A stretch of 64,000 bases of DNA from Parabacteroides sp900760525 (GTDB lineage Bacteria > Bacteroidota > Bacteroidia > Bacteroidales > Tannerellaceae). How positions within the stretch are numbered: position 1 is the first letter of the stretch; each line of letters begins with the position of its first letter. This document shows positions 16,998-24,895 of this stretch, one piece after another. The notes beneath the pieces were generated by a model that saw only the letters and a list, made by a program, of their open reading frames with translations, had not been told where the DNA came from and did no database searches. Made by a program: the position numbers and the translations under genes. Location of the stretch: assembly GCF_049860805.1 (NCBI RefSeq), contig NZ_CP187555.1, positions 1,488,001 through 1,552,000 on the forward strand. Direction: 5' to 3'.

Positions 16998-18095
16998 ATG
17001 GAACACAAAAGACCGTCTATCTACGAAGAATGCTTAGAGAAAGGCATCTCCCGCCGGGATTTCCTGAAATTCTGTACCACAGTTGCCGCTCTGATCGGAC
17101 TCGAGTCCAGCGGTGTGGCACAGGTAGTAAAAGCATTGGAAACGAAGCCGCGCCTGCCGGTTATCTGGCTTCACTTGCAGGAATGCACCTGCTGTAGCGA
17201 ATCGTTCATCCGCTCCTATCATCCTACGGTAGGCAACCTGCTGTTCGATAACATCTCGCTCGACTATACGGAAACACTGATGGCTGCCTCCGGCTTCCAG
17301 GCCGAAGCCTGCAAGGAGGAGACTATGAAGAAATACTGGGGCGAATATATCCTGATGATCGAAGGTTCCATCCCGACCAAAGACGAGGCCTATTGCTGCG
17401 TAGGCGGAAAGAGCGCGATGCAGATCGTCGAGGAATGTGCCGAAGGGGCGAAAGCCATCATCGCCTGGGGCAACTGCGCATCCGCCGGCTGCGTGCAGGC
17501 CGCCAACCCGAACCCGACCGGAGCGAAAGCCATCCACAAGCTGATCAAAGGCAAACCGCTGATGAACGTGCAGGGCTGCCCTCCTATCGCCGACGTGATG
17601 ACGGGTGTAATCGTCTATATGCTGACGTACGACCGGATGCCGCAACTCGATGGGCTGGGACGTCCGAAGATGTTCTACAGCCGCCGTGTGCACGACACCT
17701 GTTACCGCCGCGCCAATTTCGATGCCGGCTTGTTTGTCGAAAGTTTCGACGACGAGAATGCAAAAAAAGGATACTGCCTGTATAAGGTCGGTTGCAAAGG
17801 ACCGAATACTTATAATGCCTGCGGTATCATTAAATGGAACGAAAGCACCAGTTACCCGATTCAGAGCGGACATCCTTGTCTGGGCTGTAGTGAAGCGGGT
17901 TTCTGGGACATGAGCCCCTTCTACAAGCGGTTGCCCGACGTGCACGGTTTCGGTATCGAAGCGACTGCCGACCAGATCGGCCTGGCTGTCGGTGCTGCCA
18001 CGGTTGCCGGTATCGCCGTGCATGCCGTAGCCACCAATATCCGCAAGAAAGAGTTGATCGACAACGACGAGCCCGAGAGCAAGTCGACCATCTAA
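16998..18095 (+). CDS. hyaA: [NiFe]-hydrogenase small subunit, membrane-bound, Tat-exported
   Basis: 365 residues. A twin-arginine signal (SRRDFLKF, residues 18-25, then a hydrophobic run) leads the folded heterodimer out through Tat. Proximal-cluster cysteines are C63, C65 and C66 (ECTCC), C160 and C165 (GNCASAGC) and C194 (GCPP): six, as in the [4Fe-3S] cluster of oxygen-tolerant hydrogenases such as E. coli Hyd-1. Medial and distal cluster motifs follow (RVHDTCYRR, GCKGPNTYNACG, CLGCSEAGFWD). A C-terminal membrane helix (about 325-350) anchors it to the cytochrome b. It matches group 1d-type uptake enzymes; the oxygen-tolerance function itself is inferred from the cysteines. Confidence 0.96.
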   Translation: MEHKRPSIYEECLEKGISRRDFLKFCTTVAALIGLESSGVAQVVKALETKPRLPVIWLHLQECTCCSESFIRSYHPTVGNLLFDNISLDYTETLMAASGFQAEACKEETMKKYWGEYILMIEGSIPTKDEAYCCVGGKSAMQIVEECAEGAKAIIAWGNCASAGCVQAANPNPTGAKAIHKLIKGKPLMNVQGCPPIADVMTGVIVYMLTYDRMPQLDGLGRPKMFYSRRVHDTCYRRANFDAGLFVESFDDENAKKGYCLYKVGCKGPNTYNACGIIKWNESTSYPIQSGHPCLGCSEAGFWDMSPFYKRLPDVHGFGIEATADQIGLAVGAATVAGIAVHAVATNIRKKELIDNDEPESKSTI

Positions 18096-18138
18096 CTCAT
18101 TTTCAATTATCAATTATCCATTTTAATTACTAAGAGCC

Positions 18139-19860
18139 ATGTCTGAAAGAATAGTAGTAGATCCGCTTACCCGCATAGAAGGCCATCTCCGGATCGAGGC
18201 CGATATAGAGAATGGAAAGATCAAAGACGCATATAGCTCGGGCACGATGGTGCGCGGAATCGAAACGATCGTAAAAGACCGTGACCCGCGCGACGCCTGG
18301 GTGTTCGTGGGACGTGTCTGCGGGGTGTGCACCTCTATCCATTCGCTTTGCTCCGTGCGGGCGGTAGAGAATGCGTTCGATATCGTCATCCCGCCAAATG
18401 CGCAGATGGTGCGCAACATCATGACCGCCGTACTGTATATGCACGACCATGTCGTCCATTTTTACCAGTTGCACGCGCTCGACTGGGTGGATGTCGTATC
18501 TGCCCTCAAAGCCGATCCCGCCGAGGCTTCGCTGCTCGCCCAGAAACTGTCGCCCTGGCCGAAAAGCTCCACCGGCTACTTTACGGCGCTGAAAGAACGG
18601 CTCACGAAGTTCGTGGGGAGCGGGCAGCTTGGCATCTTTGCCAACGGTTACTGGGGACATCCGGCCTATAAGCTGACACCCGAACAGAACCTGATCGCCG
18701 TCGCCCACTACCTCGAAGCCCTCGAATGGCAAAAGGAGATAGTCAAGGTGCATGCCGTATTCGGTGGCAAGAACCCGCACCCGAACTACCTGGTGGGCGG
18801 TATGCCGTGCAGCATCGACCTGAACGAAGCCAACGCGATCAACACCGAACGCCTGGACCTCGTCAAACAGAAGTTACAGGAGGCAAAGACCTTTATCGAC
18901 CAGGTCTATATCCCCGACCTGCTGATGATCGCCAACGTCTACAAGGATGAATGGAGCAAGCTGGGAGGCGGTGTGAAGAACTATCTCGCCTACGGTGACT
19001 TCCCGATGTACGAATACGGCGAGACGGACAACTACAAGATGCCGCGCGGGATCGTCCTCGACCGCGACTTGTCGAAAGTGCATCCTGTCGACGCCAACTC
19101 TCCCGAAGAAATAAAGGAGTATATCTATCACTCCTGGTATAACTACACGCAGGGCGATAAAGCCGGCCTGCACCCATATGACGGCGAGACGAACCTGAAC
19201 TATACAGGTCCCCGTCCCCCTTACACCCACCTGAATGTCGATGACAAATACAGCTGGATCAAGACGCCGCGCTGGAAAGAGGAACCGATGGAAGTCGGTC
19301 CGCTTGCCCGCATGATCGTTGCCTATGCCGCCGGCAAGGAGCCTCAGAAGTCTCTGATCGACGACACGCTGAAGCAACTCGACCTGCCGGCCGAAGCCCT
19401 CTTTTCCACTCTCGGACGCACGGCTGCCCGCGGTCTGGAAACGAAACTCACGGCTGACTGGGCGCTCGAGTTCTACGACCGGTTGATCAAGAACCTCGAA
19501 AACGGCGACTCCCGCATGGTCAACCATTATATGTGGGAAAGCGAAGCCTGGCCGAAACATGCCCAGGGCGTCGGCCTGACAGAAGCGCCACGTGGTGCGC
19601 TGGCCCACTTTATCGTGATAGAAAACAACAGAGTGAAGAATTACCAGATGGTAGTACCGACTACCTGGAATGCCTCTCCACGTGACGAAACAGGCAAGCT
19701 GTCCGCCTACGAATCATCCCTGATCGGTACGCCGATACACGATCCGAAGCAACCGTTGGAGATCCTTCGTACGATCCACTCGTTCGACCCCTGTCTGGCA
19801 TGTGCCGTGCACCTGTATGACGAAGAAGGGAAATATGTGCATCAAATGGATACGTTCTAA
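18139..19860 (+). CDS. hyaB: [NiFe]-hydrogenase large (catalytic) subunit
   Basis: 573 residues. The L1 nickel ligands are RVCGVCTSIH near 55-64 and the L5 ligands are DPCLACAVH near 551-559, so all four cysteines are present. A 15-residue C-terminal extension follows the histidine (LYDEEGKYVHQMDTF); the maturation protease removes this after nickel insertion. It follows the small-subunit gene by 43 bases. H2 oxidation at this site feeds electrons through the small subunit to cytochrome b. Confidence 0.97.
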   Translation: MSERIVVDPLTRIEGHLRIEADIENGKIKDAYSSGTMVRGIETIVKDRDPRDAWVFVGRVCGVCTSIHSLCSVRAVENAFDIVIPPNAQMVRNIMTAVLYMHDHVVHFYQLHALDWVDVVSALKADPAEASLLAQKLSPWPKSSTGYFTALKERLTKFVGSGQLGIFANGYWGHPAYKLTPEQNLIAVAHYLEALEWQKEIVKVHAVFGGKNPHPNYLVGGMPCSIDLNEANAINTERLDLVKQKLQEAKTFIDQVYIPDLLMIANVYKDEWSKLGGGVKNYLAYGDFPMYEYGETDNYKMPRGIVLDRDLSKVHPVDANSPEEIKEYIYHSWYNYTQGDKAGLHPYDGETNLNYTGPRPPYTHLNVDDKYSWIKTPRWKEEPMEVGPLARMIVAYAAGKEPQKSLIDDTLKQLDLPAEALFSTLGRTAARGLETKLTADWALEFYDRLIKNLENGDSRMVNHYMWESEAWPKHAQGVGLTEAPRGALAHFIVIENNRVKNYQMVVPTTWNASPRDETGKLSAYESSLIGTPIHDPKQPLEILRTIHSFDPCLACAVHLYDEEGKYVHQMDTF

Positions 19861-19872
19861 AAAAGCAGGTCA

Positions 19873-20613
19873 ATGAAAAGTCGTAAGAAACGTTTAAGAG
19901 AAGTATATGTATGGGAACTTCCCGTGCGCGTCTACCACTGGCTGAATGCACTCTGTATCGTGATACTCTGCATCACCGGTTTCATCATCGCCGATCCGCC
20001 CGCCATCATGACAGAGACGGAGGCCAATTTCAGCTACTGGTTCGGCACGGTACGTTTCATCCATTTCGTGGCTGCATTCGTGTTCTTCTTCAACTTCGTG
20101 TTCCGCCTCTATTGGGGTTTCGTCGGGAACCGGTATGCACGCTGGAACAACTTCATCCCGTTGAAGAAGTCGCAGTGGAAGGAGATAATCGAGGTGATCA
20201 AGGTGGATATCCTGATGATCAAGAACAAGCCGGTGGACAGTATCGGGCATAATGCGTTGGCAAGCGTGATCTATTTCGCTACGTTCTGGGCCTTCCTGCT
20301 GCAATCCATTACAGGGTTCGGCCTCTATGCCAAAATGAGCGAGTCTATCTTCCCGCAACTGTTCGCCTGGACGATTCCCTTGATGGGCGGTGATTTGATG
20401 GCACGCGAGATTCATCATTTCCTTATGTGGTTCTTCATCCTTTTCGCCATCGTGCATGTTTATCTGGTATTCTACCATGATTATATCGAACAGCGCGGCG
20501 AAACGTCTTCCATCATCGGCGGTTGGAAGTTCATCGAAGAAGATATTGCAGACAAGGAAGAGGTGACGGAAAATGCAGAAGTAATCACTAAATCCGCCCG
20601 TAAGAATGAATAA
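19873..20613 (+). CDS. hyaC: Ni/Fe-hydrogenase b-type cytochrome subunit
   Basis: 246 residues with four membrane helices (about 20-40, 65-85, 130-150 and 180-205). Histidines placed as heme ligands are seen in VYHWLNAL, FIHFVAAF, IHHFLMW and IVHVYLVFYHDY. The protein accepts electrons from the small subunit and passes them to quinone. It follows the large-subunit gene by 12 bases and overlaps the protease gene by eight. The C-terminal 30 residues are charged and cytoplasmic. Confidence 0.95.
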   Translation: MKSRKKRLREVYVWELPVRVYHWLNALCIVILCITGFIIADPPAIMTETEANFSYWFGTVRFIHFVAAFVFFFNFVFRLYWGFVGNRYARWNNFIPLKKSQWKEIIEVIKVDILMIKNKPVDSIGHNALASVIYFATFWAFLLQSITGFGLYAKMSESIFPQLFAWTIPLMGGDLMAREIHHFLMWFFILFAIVHVYLVFYHDYIEQRGETSSIIGGWKFIEEDIADKEEVTENAEVITKSARKNE

Positions 20614-21052
20614 GGATATATTGGTACTGGGTGTCGGCAACCTGCTGTTGAAAGACGAAGGCGTTGGCATCCACGTGATCCGCACCCTCGAAAAGGAGGA
20701 ACTGCCATCCAACGTCTCCCTGATGGACGGAGGCACAGGCGGGCTGCATCTGATAAGCTGGATACAGGACTACGACCGGATCATTATGGTCGACGCAACG
20801 CTCGACAGCAACCCGCCGGGAACAGTCCGCCTGATACGCCCGCGCTATGCTACGGACTTCCCGCCTTTGATGAGTGCGCACGAAATCGGCCTTCGCGACA
20901 TGATCGAAGCTATGATATTGACGGAGAAGCTCCCGGACATCCAACTGATCGTCGTCTCTGCCGAAGACATCAGCGAGGTCGGTATGGAGCTGACGCCGGT
21001 GGTTGAAGCAGCTGTCCCGAAAGTGGTGGAGATGATAAAGCAGATTATATAA
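20606..21052 (+). CDS. hyaD: Hydrogenase maturation protease (HyaD/HupD family)
   Basis: 148 residues, normal length. Nickel-binding residues of the family appear in GVGNLLLKDEGVG (Glu), VDATLDSNPPG (Asp) and SAHEIGL (His). It cleaves the C-terminal extension of the large subunit after Ni insertion. The start overlaps hyaC by eight bases, and a strong terminator follows 34 bases after the stop, so this is the end of the operon. Confidence 0.95.
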   Translation: MNKDILVLGVGNLLLKDEGVGIHVIRTLEKEELPSNVSLMDGGTGGLHLISWIQDYDRIIMVDATLDSNPPGTVRLIRPRYATDFPPLMSAHEIGLRDMIEAMILTEKLPDIQLIVVSAEDISEVGMELTPVVEAAVPKVVEMIKQII

Positions 21053-21085
21053 AAGCACTTTATCCCCGTGCTTGCACGGAGATGC

Positions 21086-21135
21086 AAAAGAACCGGCCGT
21101 ATAAACATCTAATTTATACGGCCGGTTCTTTTTTG
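21086..21135 (+). terminator. Strong terminator of the hydrogenase operon
   Basis: A perfect 20-bp stem (21086-21105 paired with 21113-21132) with a seven-base loop, core AACCGGCCGTATAAA, ending in TTTTTT. It works on the plus strand after hyaD and is nearly symmetric. Confidence 0.92.
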
Positions 21136-21241
21136 TGATCCTGCGTCGAACTCTGCAACCATCTCGTTATCGATCTTCAACGTACTCCATCGTCCGGCAG
21201 GTCACTTTAGTTTAGTAATTCGATGTGAGGCAAATATACAA

Positions 21242-21278
21242 AAAAAGAGCTGCCCCTTAACAAGGAACAGCTCTTTTT
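21242..21278 (-). terminator. Terminator after the thioredoxin-fold gene
   Basis: Arms AAAAAGAGCTG and CAGCTCTTTTT enclose CCCCTTAACAAGGAA, which itself pairs CCTT/AAGG. T-run on the minus strand, 17 bases beyond the gene stop. Confidence 0.85.
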
Positions 21279-21295
21279 AAATAATAATCTACTGA

Positions 21296-21796
21296 TTAAC
21301 TCTTCTTCAATACATTCGTCAGATCTTCCGGGGTTACGTTGGCGGCAATAATAACACCCTTGTCGTCAATCAGGAAGTTACGGAATCCCTTCTGCAGGTT
21401 ATACTTCCCAAACAATTCTGACTTTCTGCCGAGTCCTTCGTGAAATTGCATCGTGCCTACCAGTTTGTCGGCCTTTACCGTTTCGGTAAAGATGGATTCT
21501 TTCTCGTCCAAAGAGATCGAATACATCGCAATCTTGTCTGAACTCAACTTGTTAACTTCATTCCATAATTGAACGTTACGGGCCCGCGATTCAGCATCGT
21601 AAGCTGCCCAGAAATTCAGCAATGTGTAACGTCCTGAATGATTTTGGAAACTAAAATTGCTTTCGTTTCCTAAAGACTCTATTCTCGGGGCAAGGTCGCC
21701 AGGGTTAATACCGACTGTCGGCTTTGCGTTTTTAGTTCCGGCAGACACTGCAAACAGTGCAACCGCAACAAAGAGAACATAAGCTCTTACTTTCAT
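21296..21796 (-). CDS. Exported thioredoxin-fold protein lacking the CxxC motif
   Basis: 166 residues. A signal peptide (MKVRAYVLFVAVALFAVSAG) precedes a thioredoxin/TlpA-like fold: GDLAPRIESL, then YTLLNFWAAYDAESRARN where the redox CxxC would stand, then MYSISLDEKES, GKYNLQKGFRNFLIDDKGVI and a C-terminal helix. No cysteine occurs in the mature protein, so it cannot be a disulfide oxidoreductase; a binding or structural role is more likely. It is single, with its own promoter and terminator. Confidence 0.8.
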   Translation of the reverse strand: MKVRAYVLFVAVALFAVSAGTKNAKPTVGINPGDLAPRIESLGNESNFSFQNHSGRYTLLNFWAAYDAESRARNVQLWNEVNKLSSDKIAMYSISLDEKESIFTETVKADKLVGTMQFHEGLGRKSELFGKYNLQKGFRNFLIDDKGVIIAANVTPEDLTNVLKKS

Positions 21797-21924
21797 ATCA
21801 TCATTTTTATGTTAAACTTAATCGGAGTATCGTTTAATAACTTTTTCCTCCGACTCCTGATTTTCAGGAAGTAAACAAGGGCTTCACCTTCGCTAAGGAA
21901 TCGCTTTCTTGTTCTTAACGGTTG

Positions 21925-21957
21925 CAAATATACAGGCAAAAGCCCTATCCCGCCAAA
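21925..21957 (-). promoter_or_regulatory. Promoter of the thioredoxin-fold gene
   Basis: Minus-strand TTTG (21954-21957), 21-base spacer, TATATTTG (21925-21932). The leader to the start codon is about 120 bases. Confidence 0.6.
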
Positions 21958-22312
21958 TGATATAACACTTTTCGATCAAAAAGCAAGATTTTTTATATGT
22001 TTTATTGCATAACAAGGACGAAAACAGTATGTTTTGCAGCATATCATTAATGTTATTTCACATATACTCATCAGTTCATATGCCAAAGCTTATTGTCTCT
22101 TTTTCCAAAATACCCATCTTCACTGCTTTTCCTTTCTTACACAACTTTTGGGAAGCATACTTTTCCAGCGGCCATTCTCGCCTATACCTTATTATTAGAA
22201 GGTACGTTATTTATAGTCGAAGAATTAGAAGTTTATCATGGAAGAGACCTTACGGGAAAGCAACAAATTTATCCGTACTAACGTGAATCAGAAAGAATAG
22301 CAATTAGTCAAA
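21958..22312. other. AT-rich gap without a convincing gene
   Basis: Two short plus-strand frames overlap here (22005-22286 and 22093-22281). Neither has a recognisable product, promoter or family; the last 25 or so codons of the second (EELEVYHGRDLTGKQQIYPY) look somewhat protein-like and might be the end of a decayed gene. Confidence 0.3.
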
Positions 22313-22355
22313 TAAAAGCGAAGACTTTTCCTGTCCGCCAGGAAAAGTCTTCGCT
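22313..22355 (-). terminator. Terminator after the 174-residue unknown gene
   Basis: Perfect 17-bp stem, AGCGAAGACTTTTCCTG (22317-22333) with its complement at 22339-22355, five-base loop and TTTTATTT on the minus strand. Confidence 0.88.
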
Positions 22356-22383
22356 CTTAATATCTGCAACCGGCCTTCCGGAT

Positions 22384-22908
22384 TTATTTACCACTGTAAG
22401 GTGAAGGCATCGGCATGCCTTCCTTTATATATTCGTCATATACAACAGTCGGATGATCCTGTGGAGATGCGACATTATATTCCTCTTTAAAGTTATCACG
22501 GCGGAAATTCTTTAATTTCAGATTTTCCGAACTATAAGTACGCAAAGTTTGCCTTTTATTCCCGGTTAAGGAACTTTCCACCACTTCCGAATCCAAAATA
22601 TTCATTTTAGGCGTAAGAGCTGGTAAAAGCTTTTGCTCAAGTAAACCGCGATAAGCTCCGATATATTCACACCAGACTGCATTTCCACGAGTAAAAATAC
22701 GATACGTGTAATTAGACCATGCAGTCCGGATATGGATTTCATGCTGCCAGATTTCAATACAAGCTTCCGATTCGTAGTTCGGATCTTTGATTGTTACCCG
22801 CTCCAGCCCGTGCATTTTTTCCAGGACTTTCGTTTGCCATTTGTCTGAATGCATTATTTCTGCAATAATATCAGGCAATTTTTCCTTAATTTCAAACTGA
22901 ATCTTCAT
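22384..22908 (-). CDS. Unknown cytoplasmic protein, 174 residues
   Basis: I do not recognise a family. The sequence is soluble, mixed alpha/beta, with no signal peptide or membrane helix. Residues 1-100 look like one compact domain (FEIKEKLPDIIAEIMHSDKW, then an aromatic stretch WQHEIHIRTAWSNYTYRIF). The last 60 residues are charged and probably extended, ending with PMPSPYSGK. It is an independent transcript with a strong terminator. The start is the only ATG that keeps the N-terminal strand. Confidence 0.7.
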   Translation of the reverse strand: MKIQFEIKEKLPDIIAEIMHSDKWQTKVLEKMHGLERVTIKDPNYESEACIEIWQHEIHIRTAWSNYTYRIFTRGNAVWCEYIGAYRGLLEQKLLPALTPKMNILDSEVVESSLTGNKRQTLRTYSSENLKLKNFRRDNFKEEYNVASPQDHPTVVYDEYIKEGMPMPSPYSGK

Positions 22909-23038
22909 CTTCGTGTGCCTGCCAGTCAGGACTTCTTAAGGTTGCCAGGTTCTGTTATTAATATAATGTCTCTTAATAAGAAACAATAAATACGCGTGGT
23001 TTGTTTACAAAACAATCGTTTTTTGCACATATCTCGTG

Positions 23039-23046
23039 TATCTTTG
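23039..23046 (+). promoter_or_regulatory. Candidate -7 element in the gap before the PAS kinase
   Basis: TATCTTTG fits the Bacteroidetes -7 consensus and lies 17 bases before the 29-codon frame at 23064. A second TATCTTTG at 23216-23223 is closer to the kinase gene and is the better candidate for it. Confidence 0.35.
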
Positions 23047-23063
23047 TTTCACAATAAAATATT

Positions 23064-23153
23064 ATGCCATCATTACGAGGCAAATTGACCACCAATAAAC
23101 GTCTATTTGTAACTTTCGTAAAGATAATAGTAAAATATTATTTTACAAAGTAA
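23064..23153 (+). CDS. Possible 29-residue basic peptide
   Basis: ATG to TAA frame encoding MPSLRGKLTTNKRLFVTFVK followed by IIVKYYFTK: basic with a short hydrophobic stretch. It has a TATCTTTG box 17 bases upstream, and its end overlaps the inverted repeat GTAAAAT-ATT-ATTTTAC. It may be a chance frame in a 377-base gap; no homologue is known to me. Confidence 0.2.
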   Translation: MPSLRGKLTTNKRLFVTFVKIIVKYYFTK

Positions 23154-23215
23154 ATTTCTTTTTTGATGTTCTATTTTTATTGATAACCGGAATCTCGGAA
23201 TTTGATTTTAAATAT

Positions 23216-23223
23216 TATCTTTG
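23216..23223 (+). promoter_or_regulatory. -7 element upstream of the PAS histidine kinase
   Basis: TATCTTTG, 63 bases before the start codon. TTTG at 23201 is too close to be the -33 element. Confidence 0.4.
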
Positions 23224-23285
23224 CGAAATATAATTATAATCAAATGATTTTAGGGTAAAGTTAAATATATGGATAATGTTAGCTT

Positions 23286-24845
23286 ATGGAACTCATACTA
23301 ATTATAGAAACAATAATCTGCATCATTCTTTTATTGCTTTTGGTCAGAAGTAACAGAAAGCAAGCCTCATATAAAGCCCGGGAAGCCAAGATTATTGATT
23401 CACAACAGTTCTGCCTGAACATATTGGACAATCTCCCTTTCCCCGTATTTGTCAAAGACATCAATAACAATTTCAGATACAGACTTTGGAACAAAGAAGC
23501 TGAAAAAAAATCCGGAACAAAGCGGGAAGATATTTTAGGGCTCTCCGATTTTGAAATATATGGTGAAGAACGCGGTCTCAAATATCGTCAAATAGATGAA
23601 CAACTGGTGAAAAGTAAAGTCGAATACCAAGCAGAGGACGATTATATTACGCCTGACGGGACGGTTCACAATACGATCGTAAACAAATCTGTTGTAACGC
23701 TGGGAAATAATAACTGGCTTTTAGTTGTCCGCTGGGACATCACGCAGATAAAAGAGTATGAAAAAGAACTGATTCAGGCTAAAGAAAAGCTGGAAGATGC
23801 TATAAAAAACCAAAACCTGGTACTGAATAGCATCAACTTCGGGCTTGTTTTTGTCGATAAAAACTACGTCGTTCAATGGGAATCGACAGCCAGCTTACAT
23901 GAAATCGCCAAAGGACGGCATTATAGTGCCGGAAAAGTCTGCTACCAGACAGTGATGGGGCGTGGGGCACCTTGTTTGCAATGTGCTTTAAGTGAAACGA
24001 TAGAAACAGGAAAACCAGTGCGCCATGAGGTGACCGAAAAAGATGCAGTCATCGAAATAAGCGCTATCCCGGTCTATACAAACACCGGAGAGATACAAGG
24101 CGGTCTGATGAAGATAGAGGATATATCGGATAAAAAACGCATCGAGCGTCTACAATACGAAGTAAAAAAGGCAGATGAAGCCAACCGCTTGAAATCAGCC
24201 TTTTTGGCAAATATGAGTCATGAAATCCGTACACCATTAAATGCAATCATCGGTTTCTCCAACCTATTGGTCGAGACGGACAATCCGGAAGAAAGAAAAG
24301 AATTTGTCCACATCATCACCGCTAACAACGAACTATTATTACAGTTGATCAACGATATTATCGATATGTCCAAAATAGAATCCGGAACCCTTGACTTTAT
24401 CTATTCCGATACGGATATCAACCAACTGCTGGAGGATCTTTGCCAGCAAATGAAAATGAAAAACACAAAGCCGGATTCTGTAGAAATCGAATTTGTACAA
24501 AAGCAACCGGAATGTATTATCAATACCGACAGTAACCGTATTTTGCAAGTCATGATCAATTTCATGACTAATGCTATGAAATTTACCGAACAAGGCAGCA
24601 TCACCTTCGGTTATGAAAAATCCGAAAAAGACATATACTTTTTTGTTAAAGATACTGGAATCGGAATTCCGGCAGATAAGAAAGATCAGATATTCGACCG
24701 CTTCGTCAAATTGAACACTTTCGCGCAGGGGACAGGGCTGGGGCTGCCTATTTGTGCCATGATTGTCGACAAATTCGGGGGGACGATCGGTGTAGATTCC
24801 CGGGAAGGTGAAGGATCGACTTTCTGGTTCCGTTTACCCCTCTGA
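23286..24845 (+). CDS. Orphan PAS-domain sensor histidine kinase
   Basis: 519 residues. One N-terminal membrane helix (about 2-20) and almost no periplasmic part, then PAS 1 (about 40-155: NLPFPVFVKDINNNFRYRLW), a coiled-coil linker, PAS 2 (about 180-285) which contains a Cys pair (APCLQC) that could bind a metal or cofactor, a HisKA domain with FLANMSHEIRTPLNA (phosphoaccepting His near 318) and a HATPase domain (N box near 425, DTGIGIP near 458, GTGLGLPI near 485). No response regulator is adjacent. The input is therefore cytoplasmic or membrane-proximal; the ligand is unknown. Confidence 0.93.
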   Translation: MELILIIETIICIILLLLLVRSNRKQASYKAREAKIIDSQQFCLNILDNLPFPVFVKDINNNFRYRLWNKEAEKKSGTKREDILGLSDFEIYGEERGLKYRQIDEQLVKSKVEYQAEDDYITPDGTVHNTIVNKSVVTLGNNNWLLVVRWDITQIKEYEKELIQAKEKLEDAIKNQNLVLNSINFGLVFVDKNYVVQWESTASLHEIAKGRHYSAGKVCYQTVMGRGAPCLQCALSETIETGKPVRHEVTEKDAVIEISAIPVYTNTGEIQGGLMKIEDISDKKRIERLQYEVKKADEANRLKSAFLANMSHEIRTPLNAIIGFSNLLVETDNPEERKEFVHIITANNELLLQLINDIIDMSKIESGTLDFIYSDTDINQLLEDLCQQMKMKNTKPDSVEIEFVQKQPECIINTDSNRILQVMINFMTNAMKFTEQGSITFGYEKSEKDIYFFVKDTGIGIPADKKDQIFDRFVKLNTFAQGTGLGLPICAMIVDKFGGTIGVDSREGEGSTFWFRLPL

Positions 24846-24865
24846 AATAAATCCGATTTTTTTTA

Positions 24866-24873
24866 TACTTTTG
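24866..24873 (+). promoter_or_regulatory. -7 element of the Omp85-like gene
   Basis: TACTTTTG in the 50-base gap after the kinase gene, 22 bases before the ATG, so the barrel gene probably has its own start of transcription. Confidence 0.45.
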
Positions 24874-24895
24874 CCTGTATTAATAGGATTAGTCA

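Noticed and set aside
17034..18113. Long minus-strand frame opposite the hydrogenase small subunit
   Set aside because: Mirror of a GC-rich real gene; no promoter, no family, and the plus-strand product is unambiguous.
22005..22286. Small gene in the gap before the 174-residue protein
   Set aside because: Two overlapping frames of poor composition, no promoter and no family; reported only as a gap.
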